A stretch of DNA of 64,000 nucleotides from Streptomyces sp. H27-C3 (GCF_030063415.1 NZ_JASITA010000030.1:1-64000); one strand, 5' to 3'; positions 49,115-57,037 are shown, counted from the first letter of the stretch. Notes: generated by a model not told the origin, from the sequence alone. Program-made: numbers and translations.

Positions 49115-50386
49115 TTACTCGTCGGGGTGGACGGTGAAGTCGTGGCTCTCGCCGCTCGACTTGAGAACCGGCAGGTCCGCCGTGTGCTCCTGGTATCTGC
49201 GGCAAATGACATCGGCGTACCGGGGATCCAGCTCCACCACCCGCGCGGACCGCCCGGTGGACTGGGCGGCGATGAGGGTGGATCCGGAGCCGGCGAACGG
49301 TTCGTAGACCAGGCCCTCGTCGGGGCAGGAGTTGTGGAGCGCCGGGACGATGAGGTCGACGGGCTTGGAGGTGGGGTGCTCGGTGTTCCTCGACGGCTTG
49401 GGCACGTCGAAGACGGTGGTGGCGGCGTTGTCGCCGTACCAGCGGTCGCCGCCGCGGCCGAGCCGGCCGGACCCGGCGGGGGCGTCGGTGAAGCCGTAGA
49501 GGATCGGCTCGTGCCGGTAGTGGTAGTCCGAGCGGCCCAGGACCATCGTGTCCTTGGCCCAGATGAGGTTCTGCCGTACGTGCCAGCCAGCCTCGAGCAT
49601 CGCGGTCTCGAAGACGATGCGGGCGGTGTCGGCGTGCGCGACGTAGAGCGGGGCGCCCGGCTTGAGGGCGATGGTCGCCACGGCGAAGGCCCCGGCGAGG
49701 AGTTCGGGCAGGTCGGAGGCGCCGTCGTTCTGGATGGTCAGGGCGTTCTTCGTCTTGCCGACGTACTCGACTCCGTACGGGGGGTCGGTCCACATCGCGT
49801 CGCACCGGTCGCCGTCGAGCATCTCCTCGACGGCGGCGACGTCGGTGGAGTCGCCGACCAGCAGGCGGTGGCGGCCCAGGATCCACACGTCGCCCGGCTT
49901 GGAGCGGGGCTCGGCCGGCACGTCGGGGATGTCGTCGACGTCGGTGAGCGGCTCCTCCTCCTCGTTGGTGCCCAGGAGTTCTTGGACGTCGGCGTCGCTG
50001 TAGCCGGTGCCGTCGAGGTCGCCGTCGAGGTAGGTGAGGAGTTCGGCGAGCGCGTCGGTGTCGTACGTGCCGAGCTCGGCGAGCTTGTTGTCCGCCAGGT
50101 TGATGCGGCGGGCCTGGTCGTCGTCGCACTCGATGATCTCGCAGCGGGCGGTGGCGTGGCCCTCGGCCTTGAGGGCGTCGTGGGTGTGGTTGCCGGCCAG
50201 GATCACGTACCGGTCGTCGGCGGTGGCGCGTACGACCAGGGACCGGTACTGGCCGTGGCGGCGGATGGAGGCGCGGATCGCGTCGACGTCACCGCGGCGG
50301 GCGTTGCCGTCGAAGCGGTCGAGCTGCTCGAAGGAGACGTCGCGGGTGGCGACGAAGGTCACGGTGGCGGGCGTGGCAGTGCCCAT
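49115..50386 (-). CDS. ParB-domain / DNA methyltransferase fusion (DPPY type)
   Basis: 423 residues. Residues 1-140: ParB-like domain almost identical in its core to the 47900 protein. Residues 170-420: amino-methyltransferase of beta order, with motif IV TDPPYGVEYVG (200-210) and motif I YEPFAGSGST (361-370), plus HPTSKPVDLI. It methylates N6-adenine or N4-cytosine in DNA. Such ParB-MTase fusions are common in phages. It lies upstream of TerS B and ends 14 bases before it. Confidence 0.9.
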   Translation of the reverse strand: MGTATPATVTFVATRDVSFEQLDRFDGNARRGDVDAIRASIRRHGQYRSLVVRATADDRYVILAGNHTHDALKAEGHATARCEIIECDDDQARRINLADNKLAELGTYDTDALAELLTYLDGDLDGTGYSDADVQELLGTNEEEEPLTDVDDIPDVPAEPRSKPGDVWILGRHRLLVGDSTDVAAVEEMLDGDRCDAMWTDPPYGVEYVGKTKNALTIQNDGASDLPELLAGAFAVATIALKPGAPLYVAHADTARIVFETAMLEAGWHVRQNLIWAKDTMVLGRSDYHYRHEPILYGFTDAPAGSGRLGRGGDRWYGDNAATTVFDVPKPSRNTEHPTSKPVDLIVPALHNSCPDEGLVYEPFAGSGSTLIAAQSTGRSARVVELDPRYADVICRRYQEHTADLPVLKSSGESHDFTVHPDE

Positions 50387-50535
50387 GTCGGCTCCGTACA
50401 CCCCCAGTGCCGTGATCCATTTTCCCGTACGCCGGCCGCGCGGCGGGCGGGCGTCGCCGGCGGGGGCGGTGCGCGCCCGAGGTCGGCGGGCGGTTCGACG
50501 ACAGCATGCTCGACGGCCGCTGCGGGGTGCTGAGC

Positions 50536-50856
50536 ATGGACCGGGAGATCGCCGAGGAGGTGATCCGGGACCTGCTGACCAACGTGTTCCACGCGGCCGA
50601 CGGCGCGGTGGCACCGGAGTTGCTGCTGGGGGCGGTCACCTCACCCGAGCAGCGCACCGAGGCGGCGCGCGCGGAGGCGTGGCGGCGGCTGGGCCGGGGG
50701 CGGCCGTTCGGGGAATTCCTCGCGGCGGTGTGCCAGGCCCTGGTGACGGTCCATGACCTGGACGCGGACGGGATGCTCGAGTCGGCCGCAGAGATGTTCC
50801 GCCTGGAGGCCGAGGAGGAGCGGTTCGGGCAGGTAGCGGACCTGCGGGTGCCCTAG
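50536..50856 (+). CDS. Hypothetical protein, about 106 aa
   Basis: Start at ATG 50536 (MDREIAEEVIRDLL) fits better than 50506, since the intervening sequence has a Cys-Gly stretch not like a protein start. All-helical: two amphipathic helices, then EAWRRLGRGRPFGEFLAAVCQALVTVHDLDADGMLESAAEMF. Divergent from the ParB-MTase gene and followed by a perfect terminator. No family recognised. Confidence 0.55.
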   Translation: MDREIAEEVIRDLLTNVFHAADGAVAPELLLGAVTSPEQRTEAARAEAWRRLGRGRPFGEFLAAVCQALVTVHDLDADGMLESAAEMFRLEAEEERFGQVADLRVP

Positions 50857-50863
50857 AACGCTG

Positions 50864-50903
50864 TCGGCCCCGGTGACGCCTGGAGGGGCGTCACCGGGGC
50901 CGA
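50864..50903 (+). terminator. Perfect 17-bp hairpin terminator
   Basis: TCGGCCCCGGTGACGCC, loop TGGAGG, and the exact complement, eight bases after the stop of the 50536 gene. Confidence 0.9.
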
Positions 50904-51165
50904 TCCCTACCTGCTCCGGTGGTCTGGGGCGCATCGCGCGCCGGGGGCCGCGTGTGGCGGCCGTGTGGTCTGCTGCGGGGCCCGGCGGTCTTCTCGGCAC
51001 GGGGGGATAGAGAAGGGAACAGGGGGTGTTCGCGCCGGGCCCTCAGCGCTCTGATGATCAGACGGGGGCCGTTGAGCGTCAACGCGCGCGGGCCGTGGCG
51101 GGTGCCGTGAACCGCATACCGGCCGTGCGCGAATGTGAAGATCTGCGCGGCCGTACAACCGAAGA
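50904..51165. other. Intergenic stretch without a supported gene
   Basis: Open frames here are short and Arg/Gly/Pro-rich with no ribosome site. Includes GATGATCAGACGGGGGCCGTTGA, which could hold a promoter. I see no repeats of the families described elsewhere. Confidence 0.4.
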
Positions 51166-51206
51166 GGGTTCCTCCAGGTCATGTGTCGTGACAGCTGGAG
51201 GAACCC
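51166..51206 (-). terminator. Long hairpin, terminator of the 51260 gene
   Basis: GGGTTCCTCCAG (51166-51177) pairs with CTGGAGGAACCC (51195-51206); the loop contains a further GTCA/TGAC pairing. Confidence 0.85.
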
Positions 51207-51259
51207 CGGATGGCTTCCATGGAGCGGCAGCGTTTCGCCCGCCGCCTCGTCGGCCTGCC

Positions 51260-51535
51260 TCAGCGGCGCAGCCGTTCGATCAGGGCGCCGATGTCCGGGA
51301 GTTCGTCGCACAGGCCGGCCGCCTCGGCGCACGCCAGGGTGACTGCTGCGGGGCGGGGGCGCGGGCTTGTCTGCGCGCGGCGGGCCCGCTGGAGGGGGAT
51401 CACGGGGGAGGACGGGGTCCGGCTCTCGCCCACCGCGCAGAGGGCCTTGGACGCGTCGAACGCGCAGGTGTGCAGCACGTCGGGGTTGCGGAGCAGCATG
51501 GGCACGCTTCGGGTGGAAATGTCGAGGTCGTTCAT
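51260..51535 (-). CDS. Hypothetical protein, 91 aa
   Basis: ATG 51535 with GGAGGGGC upstream. MNDLDISTRSVPMLLRNPDVLHTCAFDASKALCAVGESRTPSS, a basic middle, then AAVTLACAEAAGLCDELPDIGALIERL. Contains four Cys. Divergent from the XRE gene across an AT-rich operator region. No family recognised. Confidence 0.55.
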   Translation of the reverse strand: MNDLDISTRSVPMLLRNPDVLHTCAFDASKALCAVGESRTPSSPVIPLQRARRAQTSPRPRPAAVTLACAEAAGLCDELPDIGALIERLRR

Positions 51536-51650
51536 TTGGTACTGCCCCTCCGTGCATTGGATGTACGTCGCGCGCTGCCGTCCTGGCTGCCGAACCTCCC
51601 GATGCAGGCATATGCCGTTGGCCCGATCATTGCTTTCTCTAATCCGACAT

Positions 51651-51742
51651 GTCAACCACTGTTGATGGCAATGGGTTTTGATCTCCCGATGCCGGGCAGG
51701 CACGCCTGTTCAGCCTGATCGAAGGTGTCAACAGGAGTTGTC
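51651..51742. promoter_or_regulatory. Two GTCAAC-N4-GTTGA/TC palindromes
   Basis: GTCAAC-CACT-GTTGAT (51651-51666) and GTCAAC-AGGA-GTTGTC (51727-51742), 76 bases apart, in the divergent region between the 51260 gene and the XRE regulator. Probably operators for that regulator. They differ from the N2-spaced palindromes at 65-338. Confidence 0.55.
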
Positions 51743-51810
51743 GATAGTAGCCGCAGGTGGGCATAATGCGAGTAAGCACGATGACCGCATGTACCGGCCT
51801 GGGGGTTCGA

Positions 51811-52281
51811 GTGGGAGAAGGCAGAGCGCACGAGGACGGCCAGGAGCCGCCCGCGCGCCTCTCCGAGGAGCTGCTCGCCAAGCACTCCGCCAAGTTCGCC
51901 GAGAGGCTGGACTACCTGTTCGAGAACATGTTCCCGGCGTCGCAGGGCCGGCCGTACACGCACGGCGAGGTGGCCCGGGCCACGGGCCTGAGCACCACCG
52001 CGATCGGCTACCTGCGCTCCGGGCGGAGCAAGCCCACCCTGGACACCGCGATCCTCATCGCCCTGTTCTTCGGTGTCCCGATGGACGCGTTCGTCGACGA
52101 CGAGGTGGCCGAGGCGCTGAAGGCCGACCTGGCGGACCTGTGCGCCTACCGCGACAAGCGGGCCCGCCGGATCATGCGGCGCTCCGCCGCGCTGCCGGCC
52201 ACCATGCAGGACTCCCTCGATCTCGTCATCACCGAGTACCGCCGGGCGGCGGGGCTGCCTGCGGACCCGGATGAAGATTAG
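51811..52281 (+). CDS. XRE-family transcriptional regulator
   Basis: 156 residues from GTG 51811 (the frame is open to 51757). FAERLDYLFENMFPASQGRPYTHGEVARATGLSTTAIGYLRSGRSKPTLDTAILIALFFGVPMDAFVDD is a canonical HTH_3 domain (residues 25-95). The C-terminal helix (ADLCAYRDKRARRIMRRSAALP) is basic. Neighbours are an ImmA/IrrE-like protease and a membrane protein, an arrangement that recurs in actinobacteria. Likely controls that trio and possibly the phage lysogeny circuit. Confidence 0.85.
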   Translation: MGEGRAHEDGQEPPARLSEELLAKHSAKFAERLDYLFENMFPASQGRPYTHGEVARATGLSTTAIGYLRSGRSKPTLDTAILIALFFGVPMDAFVDDEVAEALKADLADLCAYRDKRARRIMRRSAALPATMQDSLDLVITEYRRAAGLPADPDED

Positions 52282-52413
52282 AACACCTGAACGATATACG
52301 TTGACAGGGACACCGGGGGTCTGTGACGTTACGCATCGGTAGGGCTCCAGCCCGCCAAGCCGGTAAGGGGGCATCGTGATCAGGGACGAGCACACAGGTG
52401 GAGACCGTCCTCG

Positions 52414-53010
52414 GTGCCCCAGACCCCTGATCCCCGTCCGGAACCAGCCGCGCAGGCGGTGAGCGTGAAGCCGTTCCACCGCTCCCCCACCCGGGCCCTG
52501 CGCCGCCGCTCCGAAGCCAAGCTCGCCGCTCTCGAACTCCCCCGCACCAGCGACATGCGCCTGCTGGTCAGCCACGTCAGTGACCGGATCGGGCACCCGA
52601 TCGTCCTGCGGCCGCGGCCCCTCGACCCGCGCAGGGCCAGCGGCACGTGCGTCCTGCGGCACGGCATCTACGTGATCACGTACCAGGTGAGCACCAGCGT
52701 CTGGCACCAGCAGCACGCCGTCGGCCACGAGGCCGGGCACCTGATCGCCGGCCACCGGTGCGTCGACATCGGCGACGAGGACGAGGACGGCTTCGACGAG
52801 CCGCCGCCGCGCACCCGGGTGCTCGGACCCGCCGCGGTCTCCCGCATGCTGTGCCGCTCCAACTCCCACTTCGACGAGCCGGGCGAGCGCGAAGCGGAGG
52901 TGATCGGAACTCTGCTCCAGCAGCACCTTGCCGCGCACGCCAGCCCGCAGGACCAGGCGGCGACCTGGGTCGCCCCCGCCCTGGAACACACCTGGGGCGG
53001 ACGTGTATGA
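52414..53010 (+). CDS. ImmA/IrrE-like zinc metallopeptidase
   Basis: 198 residues (start GTG 52414; GTG 52459 is also possible). The HEAGHLIAGH motif supplies the metal ligands (HExxH), and GEREAEVIGTLL provides a downstream Glu typical of the family. RGIYVITYQVSTSVWHQQHAVG-like segments flank it. In ImmA/IrrE systems the protease cleaves an XRE repressor after DNA damage; the XRE gene just upstream would be the natural substrate. Its stop overlaps the next start. Confidence 0.8.
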   Translation: MPQTPDPRPEPAAQAVSVKPFHRSPTRALRRRSEAKLAALELPRTSDMRLLVSHVSDRIGHPIVLRPRPLDPRRASGTCVLRHGIYVITYQVSTSVWHQQHAVGHEAGHLIAGHRCVDIGDEDEDGFDEPPPRTRVLGPAAVSRMLCRSNSHFDEPGEREAEVIGTLLQQHLAAHASPQDQAATWVAPALEHTWGGRV

Positions 53011-55078
53011 CGTTCTCTTCCTCACCGTCGCGCTGGTCGCCGGCGTGGTGCTCGTCGTCAAACTGCACGGCCTGCGCCAGGCGCCCTCGGCGATGCTCGT
53101 CGCGGTCTGCCTGTGCACCGGCTTCACGGGGCTGTCGTTCTTCGTCGCCGTGCCCGCGGTGTACGCCCTGGTAGGTGCTCTGAGCGGCATTCCGAACCTG
53201 GGTTCGCTGCTGATGTACGGCCTCATCACCTGCTTCAGCGGATCGGCGCAAGCTCTCGCGCTGCTGTGGACCATCGAGGTCAGCGACCCGATGGAGGCGT
53301 GGAGCCAGGCGCGCCGGCGCATCAATGTCCGGCTGGCCGTCTTCGCCCTGGTCCTCCTGTTGATGGTCGCCCTGTTCACCGACGCGGTGGTGACCGGCGG
53401 GATGCCCGGGCCGAGCCGCCCCCTGGACTTCGACACCGTCTACGCCACCACGCCGTCCGTCTGCGCGTTCCTGCTGACCTATCAGGCCGGCCTGGCGTAC
53501 GCGCTGGTCGGCATCTGCTGGGCCTGCCACCGGCACGCCCAGGAGCTGGCCCTGCGGGAGCCGGACCGGGTCAGCCTGCGCACCGGGGTGCGGCTGATAG
53601 CCCTGGGCTGCCTGGCGGGCTTCGTCTACGTGACGTTCAAGGTCACCGCCATCCTCGCGGCCGCGGCCGGCCGGCACGGCCCGGACTGGGACTGGCTCTC
53701 CACGATCGCCAGCCCGCTGTTCTCCAGCTTCGGCGCCCTGCTGATCTGTTCCGGCTTCGTCTATCCCGCTGCCATCGCCTGGTACGAGCGCCGGCGGGAC
53801 TTCCTCGCGCTGCGCCCGCTGTGGACGGCCGCGGCCGAGGCCGATCGCCACGTCCTGCTCGACCCGATGCCGCACCAGGCCGTGCACCGCCTGGCCGTGC
53901 GCGACCTGAAGTGGCGTCTGGCCCGGTGCATCGCTGAGAGCCGCGACGCCCAGCTGGCCATGCGGATCTGGATGGACCCGCGGATCGGCCGGCTCGCCAT
54001 GCAGCTCGCCCGGACCGCCGGCCTGCCGCCGGAGCAGGTCACGTGCATCTCGCAGGCGGCCACGCTGCGCGGCGCCCTGCGCGCGCGCTCCGCCGAACTG
54101 CAGAAGGCCGCCCGGGCCGCCGCCGAACAGGGCCTGCCGCTGGAGGCGATCAGCGACGCGGTCGCCGAGGCGTTCGCCCGGGGCGTGGACCACGCCCCCC
54201 ACTCGGACGACTGCGAGGACATGTGCCTGCCCGGCGTCTCGGTCGACTACCCCGACCTGCACCGCGAGCGCGCCGGACTGGTCGGCCTCTCCCGGGCCCT
54301 GGCGAGCCCGTACGTCGCCGAGGCGCTGCGCCTGAGCGACCCGGCGTACGTCGCGCCGACCGAGGCCCGCGCCCACAGCGCCTATCGACACCTGGCCCTG
54401 GTCGACTTCCCCGAGGACCTGCGCATCGGCCTGAATCTCAGCTTCTACCGGACGTTCGCCGTGCCGGCCATCGCGAAGGTCCTCGCCAGCACGGGGAAGA
54501 CGACCTGGCGCCCCGCAGAGCGGGCGAAGGTCACCGGGACGCTGATGTACACGCTGATCGAGCACGGCCTGGACTCGCCGGAGGGCCGACGCGAGGTCAA
54601 GGCGCTGAAGCGGATGCACGCGCACCTCCCGGTGGGGGACGCGGAGTTTACGTACGTGCTGGCGGCCTTCTGCGTCGCCCCAGTGCGCTGGATCGACGCG
54701 CGCAGCTGGCGGCCGACAACGGCCGTCGAGCGGGACGCTGCCTATACATTTTACGCCGGTCTGGCCCGGCGGGTGGGGATTGCCGGGCTGCCCGGCTCGT
54801 TCTTCGAGCTGGCCGCGTGGATGGACCGCTACGAGGCCGAGCACTTCGAAGTGACGTCGCAGGGCCGGGCACTCCTGGAGGCGACCCGATCCCTGCTGAC
54901 CGACCGGCTTCCGCTGGCTCCGCTGGCCCGGGCCGGGGCGGCCGCGCTGCTGGATGAACGGCTGCTCGCGGCGTTCGGCGGGCGGCGCCCGGTGTGGCCG
55001 GCGCGTGCGGCGGTATCGGCCAGCCTGGGCCTGCGCGCGGTCCGGCTGCGGAAAGCGCATCGGCCCCGGTCCCGGTAG
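53003..55078 (+). CDS. Membrane protein: MAB_1171c-like 7TM domain fused to MpaB/DUF2236-like domain
   Basis: 691 residues from GTG 53003, overlapping the protease gene. Residues 1-260 contain about seven hydrophobic spans. Residues 265-400 match the cytoplasmic part of MAB_1171c-like transporters (AVRDLKWRLARCIAESRDAQLAMRIWMDP). Residues 460-660 match the oxygenase MpaB/DUF2236 family: ALVDFPEDLRIGLNLSFYRTFAVPAIAKVLASTGK, LKRMHAHLPVGDAEFTYVLAAFCVAPVRWID, GLPGSFFELAAWMDRYEAEHF. In MpaB-type enzymes the His of such segments can ligand heme; His539 is a candidate. A membrane-tethered redox or sensor enzyme is possible; activity is unproven. Confidence 0.7.
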   Translation: MYDVLFLTVALVAGVVLVVKLHGLRQAPSAMLVAVCLCTGFTGLSFFVAVPAVYALVGALSGIPNLGSLLMYGLITCFSGSAQALALLWTIEVSDPMEAWSQARRRINVRLAVFALVLLLMVALFTDAVVTGGMPGPSRPLDFDTVYATTPSVCAFLLTYQAGLAYALVGICWACHRHAQELALREPDRVSLRTGVRLIALGCLAGFVYVTFKVTAILAAAAGRHGPDWDWLSTIASPLFSSFGALLICSGFVYPAAIAWYERRRDFLALRPLWTAAAEADRHVLLDPMPHQAVHRLAVRDLKWRLARCIAESRDAQLAMRIWMDPRIGRLAMQLARTAGLPPEQVTCISQAATLRGALRARSAELQKAARAAAEQGLPLEAISDAVAEAFARGVDHAPHSDDCEDMCLPGVSVDYPDLHRERAGLVGLSRALASPYVAEALRLSDPAYVAPTEARAHSAYRHLALVDFPEDLRIGLNLSFYRTFAVPAIAKVLASTGKTTWRPAERAKVTGTLMYTLIEHGLDSPEGRREVKALKRMHAHLPVGDAEFTYVLAAFCVAPVRWIDARSWRPTTAVERDAAYTFYAGLARRVGIAGLPGSFFELAAWMDRYEAEHFEVTSQGRALLEATRSLLTDRLPLAPLARAGAAALLDERLLAAFGGRRPVWPARAAVSASLGLRAVRLRKAHRPRSR

Positions 55079-55115
55079 GCCCCTCGCGGGGGCTGTCCCG
55101 GTGCCGGGGCCGATG
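55058..55115 (+). terminator. Hairpin overlapping the end of the 53003 gene
   Basis: CATCGGCCCCGG (55058-55069) pairs with CCGGGGCCGATG (55104-55115); the stop codon at 55076-55078 lies in the loop. Confidence 0.65.
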
Positions 55116-55220
55116 GCCCTGCACCCACTCTCCCTGTCCCGACCGTGCGTTGCCCCCGTGGGGACTGCGCGCGGTCGACCGGTGGGGCGTGCCCGTGCGC
55201 CCGTCCCGGCGGTGCCCACA

Positions 55221-55240
55221 GTACATGAAACCCAATACAC
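55221..55240 (-). promoter_or_regulatory. Second copy of GTGTATTGGGTTT-N3-GTAC (minus strand)
   Basis: Reverse complement of the motif at 8965-8984. Located just before operator site I but pointing the other way, antisense to the 53003 gene end. Role unknown. Confidence 0.35.
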
Positions 55241-55269
55241 GTGGAAGCTGATCCGATGCACTCAACCGC

Positions 55270-55299
55270 TTCCATCCTTACAACGTCGCGTTGTATAGT
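55270..55299 (+). promoter_or_regulatory. Promoter/operator site I
   Basis: TTCCAT, 18 bases, TATAGT; palindrome CAACG-TCG-CGTTG (55281-55293), identical to site C. Drives the WYL-like gene at 55339, 11.8 kb away from the main array. Confidence 0.85.
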
Positions 55300-55338
55300 C
55301 AGAGGGTAAGGACGACGGAGCGAGCCTGGGGGCACCCG

Positions 55339-55776
55339 ATGAAGCACACCGCGAAGCAGACAGACCTTCGGACCCTCGAAGACCTCCACAAGGCCCTCCA
55401 CCGCCAGCGCCCGGTCACCATCCACGCCCTGAAGGAAGAGAAGGACGAGCGCGGACGCAAGACCGGCAACCTGGTCGAGACCCTCCGCACGCTCGAGATC
55501 TACGACCTCACCACCACCGCCGACGGCAACATCCTGATCCACGGGATGGACCGCGAGACCGGCGAGGACCGCGCCTTCCGCTTCGACCGCCTCCTGAGCT
55601 ACACGGTCCACCGCATCGCCTACAAGATCGAGCGGCCCGCCCCGGAGGCCGACGCCGAGCGGCCCGAGTTCACCGACGAGGCCGACTTCATCGCCTTCGA
55701 GATCGCCCGCACCGACGCCGAGTACTGGACCGAGGGCCTCCAGGAGGCGCACCCCCTGCAGGCCCTCTCCGCCTGA
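55339..55776 (+). CDS. WYL-like domain protein of the operator regulon, 145 aa
   Basis: GGGGGCACCC precedes the ATG. Residues 12-95 (LEDLHKALHRQRPVTIHALKEEKDERGRKTGN...TLRTLEIYDLTTTADGNILIHGMDRETGEDRAFRFDRLLSYTVHR) have the WYL-type SH3-like fold, usually a ligand-binding module of regulators. No HTH is attached. An acidic C-terminus follows. A regulator or anti-defence protein is possible; role unknown. Confidence 0.6.
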   Translation: MKHTAKQTDLRTLEDLHKALHRQRPVTIHALKEEKDERGRKTGNLVETLRTLEIYDLTTTADGNILIHGMDRETGEDRAFRFDRLLSYTVHRIAYKIERPAPEADAERPEFTDEADFIAFEIARTDAEYWTEGLQEAHPLQALSA

Positions 55777-55783
55777 TCGACCC

Positions 55784-55819
55784 GCTCCTTCCCCGACCGA
55801 GGGCGGCCGGGGAAGGAGC
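55784..55819 (+). terminator. 12-bp hairpin terminator
   Basis: GCTCCTTCCCCG (55784-55795) and CGGGGAAGGAGC (55808-55819), eight bases after the WYL-like gene stop; also lies beyond the minus-strand transfer module end. Confidence 0.85.
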
Positions 55820-55835
55820 AGCCGCCGACAGCCGA

Positions 55836-56054
55836 CTAGGGCCTGACGTTCCATCGGCCGCCAGGCAGAGGCTCGGCCAGTCCCTCCTGGTGCAGTACGG
55901 CCAGAGCGCGCCGCACGGTGCTCCGGGACACGGCGTGCTCGGCCATGAGGTCGCTGATGCGGGGGAGGTCGGTCATGGCGGGGCGGTTCCTGATCTCCTG
56001 CCGGAGCTGGTCTGCGATCGTGAGGTAGGCGCCCTGGGGTTGCTGGCCGGTCAT
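55836..56054 (-). CDS. GntR-type winged-helix protein, 72 aa
   Basis: AYLTIADQLRQEIRNRPAMTDLPRISDLMAEHAVSRSTVRRALAVLHQEGLAEPLPGGRWNVRP is a stand-alone GntR winged helix with no effector domain. Such mini-GntR proteins regulate transfer genes on Streptomyces plasmids. Last gene of the minus-strand transfer-like module, separated from the Mrr-like gene by two hairpins. Confidence 0.75.
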   Translation of the reverse strand: MTGQQPQGAYLTIADQLRQEIRNRPAMTDLPRISDLMAEHAVSRSTVRRALAVLHQEGLAEPLPGGRWNVRP

Positions 56055-56094
56055 GGTTCTCCCTGTGGTTGGTGTGATGGTTGGGGGCATGACG

Positions 56095-56185
56095 GAGGGC
56101 CCACGACCTGGTGGTCGCGGGCCCTCGGTGGTGCGGTCGGTCAGGTATCGGCAGCTGTACGGCGCAGCCCCACCGGGGCTGCGCC
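56095..56185 (-). terminator. Two tandem hairpins between Mrr-like and GntR-like genes
   Basis: GAGGGCCCACGACC (56095-56108) with GGTCGCGGGCCCTC (56113-56126), two mismatches; and GGCGCAGCCCC (56161-56171) with GGGGCTGCGCC (56175-56185), perfect. They probably terminate the long transfer operon, making the GntR-like gene separately expressed. Confidence 0.75.
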
Positions 56186-56196
56186 GTACTTCCCTG

Positions 56197-56919
56197 TCAC
56201 ATCCAGGGCGGCTGCCAGCCGTCGGCCTGCCAGCGGATGAGTTCCTGCCCGCCCAGAAGGTGGATGTGCACCGAGGGCATCGCCGCGTACCGCTGCGCCT
56301 CGGCCGTGAAGCCGCTGGTAGTGACGATGGCGACCTCGTCGGCCCCGTGCACCGGGCGGGCGGTGCCCCCGACCTTCTGCGCCTCCGGACTGCCGACCAG
56401 GGTGCCCACCCCGTAGCGCTTGCACTGGATGACAATCAGCTTGCCCAGCGGCGTGACGGCCAGGACGTCGGCGCCCAGGTCACCCGACCCGCCGACCACC
56501 CGGACGTTGCGGCAGCCGTCGCGCCGGCACAGCTCGGCCACCGCGTGCTCGAAATTTCCCGGCGTCATCTCGCTGAACTCCTGCAGGGTGCGCACCCCCT
56601 GGACCAGGCGCCGGTGGCGCCGCCGGCCCACGCGGAAGGCGAGAACCGCGATCGCCACGGCGGCGACCAGCACGGCGAGCAGCACCCAGCCGACCCAGGG
56701 GTTCGCCCGTATGTACAGGACCAGGCACGTCACGACCGCGGCGAACACCGTGAGCCGGTTGCCCGGGCTCGTACGGCGCTGCCGGGTGCGGCGGTCGCGC
56801 CGCGTACGGGTGGGGAACAGGCCCAGGCCGGTGCGGGCGGGCCGGCGGGTACGGCGTGCCGGGCCGCGGCGGCGGGGGCGGCGCCCGGGTAAGCGCGGGC
56901 GGCGGGAAGTCGTGGCCAT
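56197..56919 (-). CDS. Membrane-anchored Mrr-like restriction endonuclease
   Basis: 240 residues. Basic N-terminus (about 50 residues, Arg/Pro-rich), two spans (LTVFAAVVTCLVLYIRANP and WVLLAVLVAAVAIAVLAF), then the Mrr_cat domain: MTPGNFEHAVAELCRRDGCRNVRVVGGSGDLGADVLA, LIVIQCKRYG (D-QxK active site), and SGFTAEAQRYA. This is a frequent actinobacterial architecture. In a transfer module it may process DNA or defend the element; target unknown. Confidence 0.85.
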   Translation of the reverse strand: MATTSRRPRLPGRRPRRRGPARRTRRPARTGLGLFPTRTRRDRRTRQRRTSPGNRLTVFAAVVTCLVLYIRANPWVGWVLLAVLVAAVAIAVLAFRVGRRRHRRLVQGVRTLQEFSEMTPGNFEHAVAELCRRDGCRNVRVVGGSGDLGADVLAVTPLGKLIVIQCKRYGVGTLVGSPEAQKVGGTARPVHGADEVAIVTTSGFTAEAQRYAAMPSVHIHLLGGQELIRWQADGWQPPWM

Positions 56920-57037
56920 CAGGCTCCTTCGGTGGTGGGCGGGAGTGCGGTGCGGGTACGGGGCGGGGCCGGTCTTCGTCGGCCACGGGCGGGCCGTGGG
57001 GGCCGATGTCGGCGGCCCGCGCCGGCCGGGCGCCGGG

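Noticed and set aside
47900..50386. ParB-like proteins considered as a plasmid partition system
   Set aside because: They lack the ParB HTH/dimer domains, sit with methyltransferases, and the only ParA-like sequence is a distant broken remnant.
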